A stretch of 29,266 bases of DNA from Nemertoderma westbladi (lineage: Eukaryota > Xenacoelomorpha > Nemertodermatida > Nemertodermatidae): contig JAUCBJ010005933.1 of assembly GCA_032718475.1 (NCBI GenBank), forward strand, positions 1 through 29,266, in the 5' to 3' direction. The translations under genes and the position numbers were made by a program. Shown here one piece after another: positions 9,010-19,165 of this stretch. Within the stretch, counting starts at the first letter, position 1. Every line of letters begins with the position of its first letter. Under the pieces are notes generated by a model. That model had not been told where the DNA came from. It was given only the letters and a program-made list of their open reading frames with translations, and ran no database searches.

Positions 9010-9135
9010 TACGTTTTATTAGTTGGAAGGCCATGTTTCCTTTACTGCATTTTTCAGTTACGTGTGCGGTCCAGGTAATATTCGATGAGAAGGTGACTCC
9101 CAGATCTTTTTCTGAGGTGGTTCGTTCTATTCTGG
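9010..9135 (-). pseudogene. LINE RT C-terminal fragment fused behind ORF1
   Basis: On the minus strand the frame reads RIERTTSEKDLGVTFSSNIT, then WTAHVTEKCSKGNMAFQLIKRN. The SEKDLGVTFSSN block is the typical strand just after the RT palm of CR1/L2/Jockey-like LINEs, followed by the helix with N-x-A/M-x-x-x-I-R/K-R-N. It starts immediately after the ORF1 stop at about 9127-9135. The endonuclease and the RT motifs A-C, some 2 kb in an intact element, are absent. This element therefore has a large internal deletion. Confidence 0.75.
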
Positions 9136-10120
9136 TTCTTTCTGTAGTAGTTTAGCCCGCTTTTCTGGGGGTAATGTAACTACTACGGGTTGCGAGTTGT
9201 TTTCTCGTAGTTTCCCCACACGTTTAAAGTTTATATCGTTCTCTTCTAGTGTGACATTGAGAGTAGAGGCGATGTCGATAATAAGATCTTTGTCATTATC
9301 TTGCGGACTGGAACCGGATATAACGATGTTTGATCTGCGTTTATTTTGTTCAGATTCTTCGTGTTTTAGTTGCCGTGTTAGTATAGCGAGGTTTGTTGTA
9401 TTGTTTGGTTTTTTGCAGCGGGAATATGACACGTTTTTCAACGTGCCAAGCTTCATTACTTGTTGTATCACCATTAGTAGTCGTATTTTCAGTCGTGCGA
9501 TTACTGGCAGCGGATTTTAAATCTTCGAGTTCTAGGTCTATATCATCGTGTTTCTTTTGTAGCTCTTCGATGTTACTTTCTGTCTCAACCCTAAGGTTCT
9601 TGAAAGCATTCTCCATAGCTCGTCTATTATCTTTGATCTGTACCTCCAAGATCATAGATCGAGAATCGAAGTCATTTACTTGTCCATGGAGTTTTGTTAT
9701 ATTGTGGTCTACTCGCAGTTCCAAGGCTTCCATTTCCTTTGATAAATTAGATAAACGACAACCAACACATTTTCCGCAGTAGAAGTCGATGCGACCAAAA
9801 TCCGTCCCTATCTTTACGATGCAAATCATCGATACATCGCAATTGGAGCCAGAGCAACTCACCTCAATCTCAGTTAGTCCATCGTCACGATTTGCTGTGG
9901 GATCCGCTACCGATTTAGTAGTTGCTGTGACCAAATTTGACGATTTCCCGCTTATCCTTTTGTTTTCTTCTTTTGATTGTTTGTGTAGTTGAGATTTCGG
10001 CTCGTTTATATTGGGGTTCCCAGCTGCAACTCCAATAATGCTGAGACGACGAGAAGATAAGGACATACTTTGACGATGGTTGTCATTGCTGTTATTGTTT
10101 CTTTTCCGCTGCGACGACAT
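9127..10120 (-). pseudogene. LINE ORF1 protein (zinc finger, coiled coil, RRM-like), one frameshift
   Basis: ORF1 proteins bind the element's RNA. The likely start is the ATG at 10120 (MSSQRKRNN...). The frame upstream to 10288 has no coding character. In order come a basic Ser/Asn-rich N-terminus; a PHD-like finger with Cys pairs, residues about 88-125 (CSGSNCDVSMIC...FYCGKCVGC); a coiled coil of about 90 residues (EMEALELRVDHN through DIDLELEDLKSA); and, after a frameshift somewhere between 9474 and 9350, a C-terminal domain with NIVISGSSPQDNDKDLIIDI, FKRVGKLRENNSQPVVVTLP and a KRAKLLQKEPE end. That last pattern matches the RRM-like region of LINE ORF1 proteins. Apart from one frameshift it is remarkably well preserved, in contrast to the LINE at 2100-5560. 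Confidence 0.82.
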
Positions 10121-10604
10121 TCTTAAAGTAGTAGATACTAATCCAGATCGGCCCAAAGGGTGCCAGATATAAATTAATTTGTAGTACCGGTAAATCAAAT
10201 AAAAAGTATGTCGCCGGTCCACGGTAAACAGTTTAGTTATACAGTTTAGCAATAACAATATAATTAACAATGGAGTAGAATTAAACAATCAATGTTAACA
10301 ATCAAACATATCCAACAGATACCAAGTTTAAGCTGTATGATGGACTCCATATAGGATATAGGATTACGAAATGATTGCACATATACATTATAAGTGATAT
10401 AAACTGCATAAATTATATTATTTCCTGTAAAAATAAATATAAAAATGACATAAATTATGTTATAAATAAGTTGCTTATATTTATGGTGGCGTTTGAAGCC
10501 ATGTTATAATAATATAGCTAGGCCCTAGTGGTTATTAATAGCTATACCCCGCCTACCGGTAGGTAATGCAGTAGGACTATTTGGCTGTCACGAAAATTTC
10601 CCCC
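10121..10604. other. Probable 5' UTR of the minus-strand LINE and flank
   Basis: The first 150-170 bp upstream of the ORF1 ATG probably belong to the same element, but no 5' boundary could be set. Further away the sequence is AT-rich, with CTACCGGTAGG at about 10553. No gene is seen. Confidence 0.35.
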
Positions 10605-10695
10605 TATTGTTTACGTGGTATCCAATGACGGCGTTAAGTAATGTCCCCTTAGTGGACATTACTTAAACCCGTCATGGGTTACCACGTAAACAATA
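10605..10695. repeat. Near-perfect 42-bp inverted repeat with 7-nt loop
   Basis: The left arm (10605-10646) starts TATTGTTTACGTGGTA and ends TTAAGTAATGTCC. The right arm (10654-10695) is its reverse complement with about four mismatches. The loop is CCTTAGT. The short loop and long arms suggest a palindromic mobile element (foldback/MITE) or a cruciform-prone site. It is unrelated in sequence to the hairpin at 8825-8973. Confidence 0.88.
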
Positions 10696-10879
10696 ACACC
10701 AAATAAAATACTAAATTTACAGGCCAATACAATGCTGTAATGTCCTAGAAAGTTGGAAAGTGCTAAATAACAATTCGCTGTTAATACTATCGGCGTTGAG
10801 TAATGTTACAATTTTGGAATAAAGATATTTTGTTGAGTGGAACACTCATAGGGCGTTTAAGTGTGGAAGTCTTGTAACT
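10696..10879. other. No feature assigned
   Basis: Short AT-rich stretch between the hairpin and the minus-strand LINE fragment; it may be that element's 3' UTR. Confidence 0.35.
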
Positions 10880-11475
10880 GTTCTTAGTTCAGTTCCAGTG
10901 CTTTCTTGTATTCTTTTTATATGATACGGAGAGCATAATTTTGTATTTAATTGTGGTAGGGCATTACGAGTGTTTTATACAGCATTAGTTTCGTTAATAG
11001 AGGTAGTTGTCCTTTTATCTGTCTTAGTAATGATATTGTCATAAACATTTATTGCTGGGTTGTATGTAGTTGTTCCTTTCATGATATTTTATTATGGAGG
11101 AATTCTCGCGCTATCGTCACCGGCGTGGTAATCATATTCTTGATACAACATACAATAAATTGTGGCAACTTTTGTTTGATGTTAGTCTGGGTCTCTCTTG
11201 TAATAACTGTTGTTATTCATTTCATTAGTCATCTGTGGTCAACCCGCTCAACCCCAAACTGTATCGATTTTTATTATCTATAATAACCCCCAGATATTTA
11301 ATTTCTGTTGATTGGTCAATTATTTTATTGTTTAAGATTAAATTTAGGCTATTTATCTCAGGTGTTCGTGGTTTTGGGCTTCGTAGTAACAGTACTGTTT
11401 TAGTCTGTGTTATTGATTTGAATAGCTGTTCTATTATTTGTTTGTGTAGTTTATCTACAGCTAGAGGTTTTGGTT
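10880..11475 (-). pseudogene. LINE reverse transcriptase C-terminal fragment
   Basis: Minus-strand reading from about 11475 gives LDKLHKQIIEQLFKSITQTK, then INSLNLILNNKIIDQSTEIK followed by YLGVIIDNKNRY (about 11307-11262). This is the conserved strand after the RT palm of Jockey/I/CR1-type LINEs. After stops and frameshifts, SLLRQIKGQLPLLTKLMLYK and TLVMPYH follow (about 11036-10952), matching the thumb region after the palm. Motifs A-C are absent. It is a separate copy from the ORF1 element at 9010-10120, because on this strand it lies upstream of that ORF1. Confidence 0.72.
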
Positions 11476-11477
11476 CT

Positions 11478-11812
11478 CTGGACGCCAGAAGAAATTATTA
11501 CAGTTCTCTGATCACTGTACGATGGTTCCACCACATTAGTGTCTCCTGCTGATGGTGGCGACAGGGATCCATTCGAAGTCTTATGGGGAGTCCTTCACGG
11601 TGACACACTTGCACTCTTTTTATTAGTAATTGTGATTGACTGACTATGTTATACGCATGTCCTTAGATCATCATAATGATTATGGGTGATGATAACTCCA
11701 CCTACTGTACTGCCACAAATAAATAAATCCATTAAATTACCTTACTGATCTAGAATTTGCTGATGACTTAGGGGTACCTGTACTGTCAGAATCACTCGGA
11801 AACATATTAAGT
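11478..11812 (+). pseudogene. LINE reverse transcriptase fragment with motifs B and C
   Basis: On the plus strand the frame reads PEEIITV, then, after a stop, SLYDGSTTLVSPADGGDRDP and FEVLWGVLHGDTLALFLLVI (11587-11634). This is RT motif B in the G-V-L-Q-G-D-T-L-A-P form, with Q changed to H and P to L. After a further stop and a frameshift, YVIRMSLDHHNDYG is readable, then LEFADDLGVPVLSESLGNI with the catalytic FADD intact at 11756-11767. The element belongs to a different LINE group from the one at 2100-5560. It stops three bases before an 18-bp G tract. It is opposite in orientation to, and abuts, the fragment at 10880-11475. Confidence 0.75.
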
Positions 11813-11814
11813 TA

Positions 11815-11832
11815 GGGGGGGGGGGGGGGGGT
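11815..11832. repeat. 18-bp poly-G tract
   Basis: Eighteen consecutive G directly after the plus-strand LINE fragment, followed by TTGCGATCTTTGTCAGGTGA. It resembles the G tracts at 1569 and 5779 but lacks an adjacent GTGACGTCAC. Confidence 0.85.
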
Positions 11833-13269
11833 TGCGATCTTTGTCAGGTGATCAAAGTAGTATTATACTTAATTATATTTAATATATATGTAATATATAT
11901 AATGCAGCTGCAATGCAGCACTCCGATAGCAGTAGTAGTATTTCCTAGACGAGCGCCAAGGTTAGAGTAACTCACCACACCCATTGATTCTCTATCAAAT
12001 TGAAATCCACATAAAAGACTATTAAGAACAGCACTAAACATCATCACATGACTTATGCTGAGATTTATTGTCAAATACCATGAGTGTTGGAGACAGGCGA
12101 TGAATATATATCCTGGGTGTTATATCCTTGGTTATCTTACAGTATGGGAAACTTCCGTTAAGATTATTGGTTCCCATGACCTGAGTCATATTCGGGGAAC
12201 ATAGTCACGGATTTTAATGAATTATAATCGATTTCTACGTACACACACCCCCTTCTTGTATAAAGATGACAAACATTACATTACAGAGATATTTGCGATA
12301 GATAATATCTCCCTTGGAACACACAGCCCATTAATTAGTGAACTAAATGGTAACACCCATATTTGTAGAAGTAAAGTTCAGTTGTTACCTAACCATAAAA
12401 AAGGCTGATAAACGGCTGTGTGTCAGTCAGTATACCTTACGAGTACTTAATCACAGTGTCGCAGAATCGCTACAATTTATTCAGCTCCAAATATCCTGAC
12501 GAAAGACAAAATTTATCTACAAATAAATGTAAGTTTGTAATCTAATTGCGTTGCCTTATGTTATACATATAAAGTAGCAAAGGTGTAGAAATATTTTTGT
12601 AGAAATAGATACATTTTTAATAATATATTTTCTCCTGAACATCTTATATTAAATCTTTCACCAACATTATTAATGTTGCTTCATAAACATACAACAACAT
12701 TCCAGTCACAGTGTGACCGTACACTTAATCAGGTTATACAGTATAAATAACTAGACCAATTATCTGTCTGTTCGTACATAATTAGACCAGCCAGCTGTCT
12801 CTATGTACGTACATAAAGTACATACGGAGATTTACCATCCGCAATAATTTTTATTGTCCGTTTAAATCCTTTTTTTGTCCTTTATTTTTTATTTTTTATG
12901 TCCTCCAAAAGTCTAATGTTAGGTTCCATGCTACCGGTTTCTCTACTGCTGTTCTCTCAGGCTATCAGTACCGGTATTAGTATATAAAGCACTATTTTGC
13001 TGTATTATGTATGTACAGATGTAGGTATAAAGCAGGTATTTCTGTATTTTAGTACCGGTACCGGCACCGGTACTGCTATAGGCCTACTGTGTAGCCCACC
13101 ATTTAAATACGGTAATGGTAGGCCTACCGGTTGTGCTAATAAATTTTAAATAATTGATAGGCCAAACTGGATTGCAGGATTGTGGAAAATGTGGATATAC
13201 CTTTCACATAATTTAGGCCTATTACTGTATTAGTTTTATAATCAATAATGGATCATGACTACTGTCTGA
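11833..13269. other. No gene supported
   Basis: The stretch contains an ATG-started 76-codon minus frame (12074-11844) and an ATG-started 63-codon plus frame (12217-12408, TPFLYKDDKHYITEIFAIDN). Neither has a recognisable motif. T-rich DNA with repeated GTCCTTT/TTTATGTCC words lies at 12850-12905. A weak reverse-complement counterpart (GGACAATAAAAG, GGACATAAAAAA) lies at 14430-14530 on the other side of the 69-bp array. ACCGGTACCGGCACCGGTAC at about 13053 and several AGGCCTA palindromes precede the array. Confidence 0.4.
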
Positions 13270-14215
13270 GTAGTGTTACGGATAACCTACTCCTTTCCCT
13301 GATTTGGTAAAGTGACTGTTTATTGTTTTGGTTAGAAAATCCGGCCTTAACCTGCTCCTTTCCCTCAATTAGTTAAGTGATCGTTTATTGTTTAGGTTAG
13401 AAAATCCCGCCTCTGTAACCTGCTCCTTTTCGTCAATTGGTAATGTTATCGTTTATTGTTTTGGTTAGAAAATCCCGCCTCTATAACCTGCTCCTTTCTC
13501 TCAATTGGTAATGTTATCGTTTATTGTTTTGGTTAGAAAATCCCGTCTCTTTAACCTGCTCCTTTCCCTCAATTAGTTAAATGATCGTTTATTGTTTTGG
13601 TTAGAAAATCCCACCTCTGTAACCTGCCCCTTTCCCTCAATTAGTTAAATGATCGTATATTGTTTTGGTTAGAAAAATCCCGCCTCTGTAACCTGCTCCT
13701 TTCCCTGAATTGGTAAAGTGACCGTTTATTGTTTTGGTTAGAAAGGCCCGCCTCCTCTGTAACCTGCCCCTTTCCCTCAATTAGTTAAATGATCGTTTAT
13801 TGTTTTGGTTAGAAAATCCCGCCTCTGTAACCTGCTCCTTTCCCTCAATTAGTTAAGTGATCGTTTGTTGTTTTGGTTAGAAAATTCCGCCTCTGTAACC
13901 TGTCCCTTTCCCTCAATTAGTTAAATGATCGTTTATTGATTTGGTTAGAAAATCCCGCCTCTGTAACCTGCTCCTTTCCCTCAATAAGTTAAGTGATCGT
14001 TTATTGTTTTGGTTAGAAAATCCCGCCTCTGTAACCTGCTCCTTTCCCTCAATTAGTTAAGTGATCGTTTATTGTTTTGGTTAGAAAATCCCGTCTCTGT
14101 AACCTGCTCCTTTCCCTGATTTGGTAAAGTGACTGTTTATTGTTTTGGTTAGAAAACTCGGCCTTAACCTGCTCCTTTCCATCAATTGGTAATTGTTTTT
14201 GGCTATAAAATGAGT
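13270..14215 (+). repeat. Minisatellite A, ~67-71 bp unit, about 14 copies
   Basis: The consensus runs CCTCTGTAACCTGCTCC, TTTCCCTCAATTAGTTAA, GTGATCGTTTATTGTTTT, GGTTAGAAAATCCCG. The AACCTGCTCC block recurs near 13349, 13417, 13485, 13553, 13620, 13690, 13759, 13829, 13898 and onward to 14166. Unit length varies by a few bases. First and last copies share the variants GATTTGGTAAAGTGACTG and CCTTAACC, so the array edges resemble each other. No frame stays open. Two inverted outliers are at 236-338. Confidence 0.95.
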
Positions 14216-15459
14216 GTTTTGCTACGTCATGTGGTAATCGAATATCGACAACAACCACAAACTATTAAATATAGAGTCTTTTTACCACAGGCGCATATGG
14301 AAATCTATCTCATAGTCTATAAATCATGGAATCATGGAATGTTTTGGCACAGGCATAGTGAAATCAACTGTCTGACAGTCCATAAATCAGCAGTCTGACA
14401 GTTTGAAGAAATACATACATAAAAAGTCATTAAAAGGACAATAAAAGACATTAAAAGGACAACAAAAGTCATTATGCATAATAGTAAAAAAAAAAATGAC
14501 AAAAAAAGTCAAATAAAAGGACATAAAAAATCACTGCCTTTACCATCAGTATGTACGTAGATACCAAAACAGAACATCAATCTTTACATACATAGATACC
14601 TACTGTCATTATTACTAAACCATAATTACTATCGGCTTGTAATATTATTATTTTAGGTTGATCAGCGATACAGAAGATCAAATTCTAAGTGAATATAGAC
14701 GAACCTCCCCAGTTACCAACGTTCCTTCTCGTTCCATCCAATAACCTTCAGTTCCAGAACTTAATAATTGTAAATCAACCCATTGTAAGTTATACTTTTG
14801 TTATATATTATAATGTGAGCCGTATTTTAGTTTTTGTGATATTTATGTTCCCGAGATATTCATTGATATTTCGATAGTAAACAATACCCTTCTGGTGGGT
14901 TTGGACGCAGAGTGGAGGCAGTTAGTTTGTAATGAATTATTTTACATTTTTTACATATTTTTTTTAATATATGTACGAGAATTATTTTATTTATTTAATA
15001 TCGGCGAATAGGAGTCAGCATGGAATGAAGAAATTGCATTGAATTTGGTAAGATAAACCTATTTTTGTAATCCATTTCTGTAATGATCTGTTTCGGAAGT
15101 AACCAAACCAATAGACACGGCGGTACGTATCATTTACCTTTACCGCAAACAAATTATTCCGTTAAAAATGAGTGTAAATGTTAGACCAAAACTCTATGTT
15201 GTCTATGATGATATATGTAAGCCGACCACTTGCGACTTACTCATAAAGAGTAAGTTTATTATTCTTTTATTACTTCTATTCTATTATACTTTATTATTCA
15301 TATATACTAGTTAACAGATTCAAAATAATTTAAATAGACATTAAATATATAATTAATAGTAAATAGTAATAACTGGCCAACTATATAGTACGTAGTTATA
15401 CCAATTAACCAATCAAATGCTGTACATGATAATGAGGGACAGTAATTAGGGTAGACGCA
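14216..15459. other. No gene supported
   Basis: A-rich DNA with GGACA/AAAGTCATT words occupies 14415-14530. The rest is AT-rich. A GAATTTG|GTAAGA donor-like sequence near 15043-15050 and short plus-strand frames (ATG-like starts at 14186 and 14689) lack support as exons. I see no RNA gene. Confidence 0.4.
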
Positions 15460-15562
15460 TTGCTATTGGATTCATATAGCCGACCATTATTGCGTCGATT
15501 TTCCCCTGGAGAGGATAACATTTTTCTTGCGTCGAAAGTTCCCCGACTATCTGATAATAGAA

Positions 15563-16624
15563 AATGCCGTAGGGCTGTTAGTTCTACATGCCGCAGTGCT
15601 GTTATTCACACATGCTGCAGTGTTGTTAGTTCTACATGCCGTAGTGCTGTTATTCACACATGCTGCTGTGTTGTTAGTTCTACATGCCGTAGTGCTGTTA
15701 TTCACACATGCTGCAGTGTTGTTAGTTCTACATGCCGTAGTGCTGTTATTCACACATGCTGCAGTGTTGTTAGTTCTACATGCCGTAGTGCTGTTATTCA
15801 CACATGCTGCAGTGTTGTTAGTTCGACATGCCGTAGTGCTGTTATTCACACATGCTGCAGTGTTGTTAGTTCTACATGCGTAGTGCTGTTATTCACACAT
15901 GCTGCAGTGTTGTTAGTTCTACATGCCGTAGTGCTGTTATTCACACATGCTGCAGTGTTGTTAGTTCTACATGCCGCAGTGCTGTTATTCACACATGCTG
16001 CAGGGTTGTTAGTTCAACATGCCGTAGTGCTGTTATTCACACATGCTGCAGGGTTGTTAGTTCTACATGCGTAGTGCTGTTATTCACACATGCTGCAGTG
16101 TTGTTAGTTCTACATGCCGTAGTGCTGCTATTCACACATGCTGCAGTGTTGTCAGTTCTACTTGCCGCAGTTCTGTTATTCACACATACTGCAGTGTTGA
16201 TAGTTCTACATGCCGTAATGCTGTTATTCAAACATGCTGCAGTGTTGTTAGTACTACATGCCGTAGTGCTGTTATTCAAACATACTGCAGTGTTGTTAGT
16301 TCTACATGCCGTAGTGCTGTTATTCACACAAGCTGCAGTGTTGTTAGTTCTACATGCCGTAATGCTGTTATTCAAACATGCTGCAGTGTTGTTAGTACTA
16401 CATGCCATAGTGCTGTTATTCACACATGCTGCAGTGTTGTTAGTTCTACATGCCGTAGTGCTGTTATTCACACATGCTGCAGGGTTGTTAGTTCAACATG
16501 CCGTAGTGCTGTTATTCACACATGCTGCAGGGTTGTTAGTTCTACATGCGTAGTGCTGTTATTCACACATGCTGCAGTGTTGTTAGTTCTACATGCCGTA
16601 GTGCTGTTATTCACACATGCTTGA
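15563..16624 (+). repeat. Minisatellite B, 48-bp unit, about 22 copies
   Basis: The unit reads GCCGTAGTGCTGTTATTC, ACACATGCTGCAGTGTTG, TTAGTTCTACAT. Because 48 is a multiple of three and the unit is stop-free, three plus frames and one minus frame stay open for hundreds of bases. One plus frame repeats RSAVIHTCCSVVSSTC, another VVLLFTHAAVLLVLHA, and the minus frame NNSTTACRTNNTAACV. Three 47-bp units (near 15879, 16069 and 16549, GCGTAGTG instead of GCCGTAGTG) shift the frame, arguing against a maintained protein. An ATG-free lead-in from 15460 adds about 35 non-repeat codons. I treat it as non-coding satellite. Confidence 0.95.
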
Positions 16625-19165
16625 TAGGCCACTAGGGGGATGTAGCCTGGGTCTCTCCGGTCTGTCGTTGACTTAGGTTTGTTAGTGCTGAGGTGGGATG
16701 CTGGCCAAGGAATGGTGCAACCTTCGCCCGCATCCAAACTTCGCCCGGTGAAAACTTCGCCCGCTCCTTTTTAGATTTAATGCGGGCGTAGCTTTCTCAC
16801 GGGCTAATTTTGCTGCATACTATGGCCAACTGGGGAGATGTAGTCTGGGTCTCTCCTGTCTGACATTCACCGGGGTTGTGAGGGCCGAGGTGGGATGCCG
16901 GCCTACTGGGGAGATGTAGTCTGGGTCTCTCCTGTCTGACATTCACCGGGGTTGTACGGGCCGCGTTGAGATGCTGGCCAACTGGGGAGATGTAGTCTGG
17001 GTCTCTCCTGTCTGACATTGACCGGGGTTGTGAGGGCCGAGGTGGGATGCTGGCCAACTGGAGAGATGTAGTCTGGGTCTCTCCTGTCCGACATTCACCG
17101 GGGTTGTGAGGGCCGCGGTGGGATGCTGGCCAACTTTGGAGATGTAGTCTGGGTCTCTCCTGTCTGACATTCACCGGGGTTGTGAGGGCCTAGGTGGGAT
17201 GCTGGCCAACTAGAGGGATGTAGTCTGGGTCTCTCCTGTCCGACATTCACCGGGGTTGTGAGGGCCGCGGTGGGATGCCGGCCTACTGGGGAGATGTAGT
17301 GTGTGTCTCTTCTGTCTGACATTCACCGGGGTTGTACGGGCCGCGTTGAGATGCTAGCCAACTGGGGAGATGTAGTCTGGGTCTCGCCTGTCTGACATTC
17401 ACCGGAGTTGTAAGGGCCGCGTTGGGATGCTGGCCAACTGGGGAGATGTAGTCTGGGTCTCTTCTGTCTGACATTCACCGGGGTTGTACGGGCCGCGTTG
17501 AGATGCTGGCCAACTGGGGAGATGTAGTCTGGGTCTCTCCTGTGTGACATTGACCGGGGTTGTGAGGGCCGAGGTGGGATGCTGGCCAACTAGAGGGATG
17601 TAGTCTGGGTCTCTCCTGTCTGACATTCACCGGGGGTTGTGAGGGCCGCGGTGGGATGCTGGCCAACTAGAGAGATGTGGTCTATGTCTCTCCAGTCTAA
17701 CATTCACCGGGGTTGTGAGGGCCGAGGTGGGATGCTGGCCAACTGGGGTTATGTATAGGGGTTGTGAGTGCCGCGGTGGGATGCTGGCAAACTGGGGAGA
17801 TGTAGTCTGGGTCTCTCCTGTCCGAAATTTACCGGGGTTGTGAGGGCCGCGGTGGGATGCTGGCCAACTAGAGAGATGTAGTCTGGGTCTCTCCTGTCTG
17901 ACATTGACCGGGGTTGAGAGGGCCGAGGTGGGATGCTGGCCAACTAGAGGGATGTAGTCTGGGTCTCTCCTGTCTGACATTCACCGGAGTTGTAAGGGCC
18001 GCGTTGGGATGCTGGCCAACTGGGGAGATGTAGTCTGGGTCTCTCCTGTCTGACATTCACCGGGGTTGTACGGGCCGCGTTGAGATGCTGGCCAACTGGG
18101 GAGATGTAGTCTGGATCTCTCCTGTCTGACATTGACCGGGGTTCTGAGGGCCGAGGTGGGATGCTGGCCAACTGGAGAGATGTAGTCTGGGTCTCTCCTG
18201 TCTGACATTCACCGGGGTTGTGAGGGCCGAGGTGGGATGCCGGCCTACTGGGGAGATGTAGTCTGTATCTCTCCTGTCTGACATTCACCGGGGTTGGGTG
18301 TACGGGCCGTGTTGAGATGCTGGCCAACTGGGGAGATGTAGTCTGGGTCTCTCCTGTCTGACATTCACCGGAGTTGTAAGGGCCGCGTTGGGATGCTGGC
18401 CAACTGGGGAGATGTAGTCTGGGTCTCTTCTGTCTGACATTCACCGGGGTTGTACGGGCCGAGGTGGGATGCTGGCCAACTAGAGGGATGTAGTCTGGGT
18501 CTCTCCTGTCTGACATTCACCGGGGTTGTGAGGGCCGCGGTGGGATGCTGGCCAACTAGAGAGATATGGTCTGTGTCTCTCCTGTCTAACATTCACCGGG
18601 GTTGTGAGGGCCGAGGTGGGATGCTGGCCAACTGGGGTTATGTATAGGGGTTGTGAGTGCCGCGGTGGGATGCTGGCAAACTGGGGAGATGTAGTCTGGG
18701 TCTCTCCTGTCCGCCATTACCGGGGCTGTGAGGGCCGAGGTGGGATGCTGGCCAACTAGAGAGATGTAGTCTGGGTCTCTCCTGTCTGACATTCACCGGG
18801 GTTGTGAGGGCCGAGGTGGGATGCCGGCCTACTGGGGAGATGTAGTCTGGGTCTCTCCTGTCTGACATTCACCGGAGTTGTAAAGGCCGCGTTGGGATGC
18901 TGGCCAACTGGGGAGATGTAGTCTGGGTCTCTCCTGTCCGACATTCACCGGAGTTGTAAGGGCCGCGTTGGGATGCTGGCCAACTGGGGAGATGTAGTCT
19001 GGGTCTCTCCTGTCCGACATTCACCGGAGTTGTAAGGGCCGCGTTGGGATGCTGGCCAACTGGGGAGATGTAGTCTGGTCTCTCCTGTCTGACATTCACC
19101 GGGGTTGTGAGAGCCGAGGTGGGATGCTAGCCAACTGGAGAGTTGTAGTCAGGGTCTCTCCAGTC
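16625..19165 (+). repeat. Minisatellite C, 76-bp unit, about 32 copies
   Basis: The unit reads CTGGCCAACTGGGGAGATGT, AGTCTGGGTCTCTCCTGTCT, GACATTCACCGGGGTTGTGA, GGGCCGAGGTGGGATG. It begins directly where the 48-bp array ends. Since 76 is not a multiple of three the frame rotates with each unit, which produces a ladder of about 62-76 codon minus-strand frames with no biological meaning. Variant units alternate (ACTGGGGAG / ACTAGAGGG / CCGGCCTACTGG; GTGAGGGCCGAGG / GTACGGGCCGCGTTGAG). A shortened unit with GGGGTTATGTATAGGGGTTG occurs at about 17755 and again at about 18635. The array is far more GC-rich than its surroundings. Confidence 0.96.
16715..16810. repeat. Insert in the 76-bp array with ACTTCGCCCG repeats
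   Basis: Within the first units of array C the sequence departs from the consensus. It carries three direct copies of (A)CTTCGCCCG (about 16723, 16738 and 16755) and an inverted match, CGCCCGCAT near 16726 against ATGCGGGCG near 16780. Array C resumes at about 16823. It looks like a small insertion or an independent mini-repeat. Confidence 0.6.

Noticed and set aside
12217-12408. 63-codon plus-strand frame from an ATG
   Set aside because: No recognisable family, and the surrounding sequence has no coding character.
12780-14600. Definite terminal inverted repeats around minisatellite A
   Set aside because: The matching words are low-complexity (GTCC with T/A runs) and do not align continuously; kept only as a hint under the satellite A finding.
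15460-16624. Long plus-strand frames of 118-225 codons as a Cys-rich or hydrophobic repeat protein gene
   Set aside because: Four frames are open at once because the unit is 48 bp and stop-free, and 47-bp units break each frame. This is expected of satellite DNA.
16797-19099. Many minus-strand frames of 62-190 codons (SDRRDPDYISPVGQHP repeats) as genes
   Set aside because: They are the rotating translation of the 76-bp unit; each ends and restarts every three units.
13270-19165. CRISPR array
   Set aside because: Units are directly tandem without unique spacers, and the surrounding DNA is animal, not prokaryotic.
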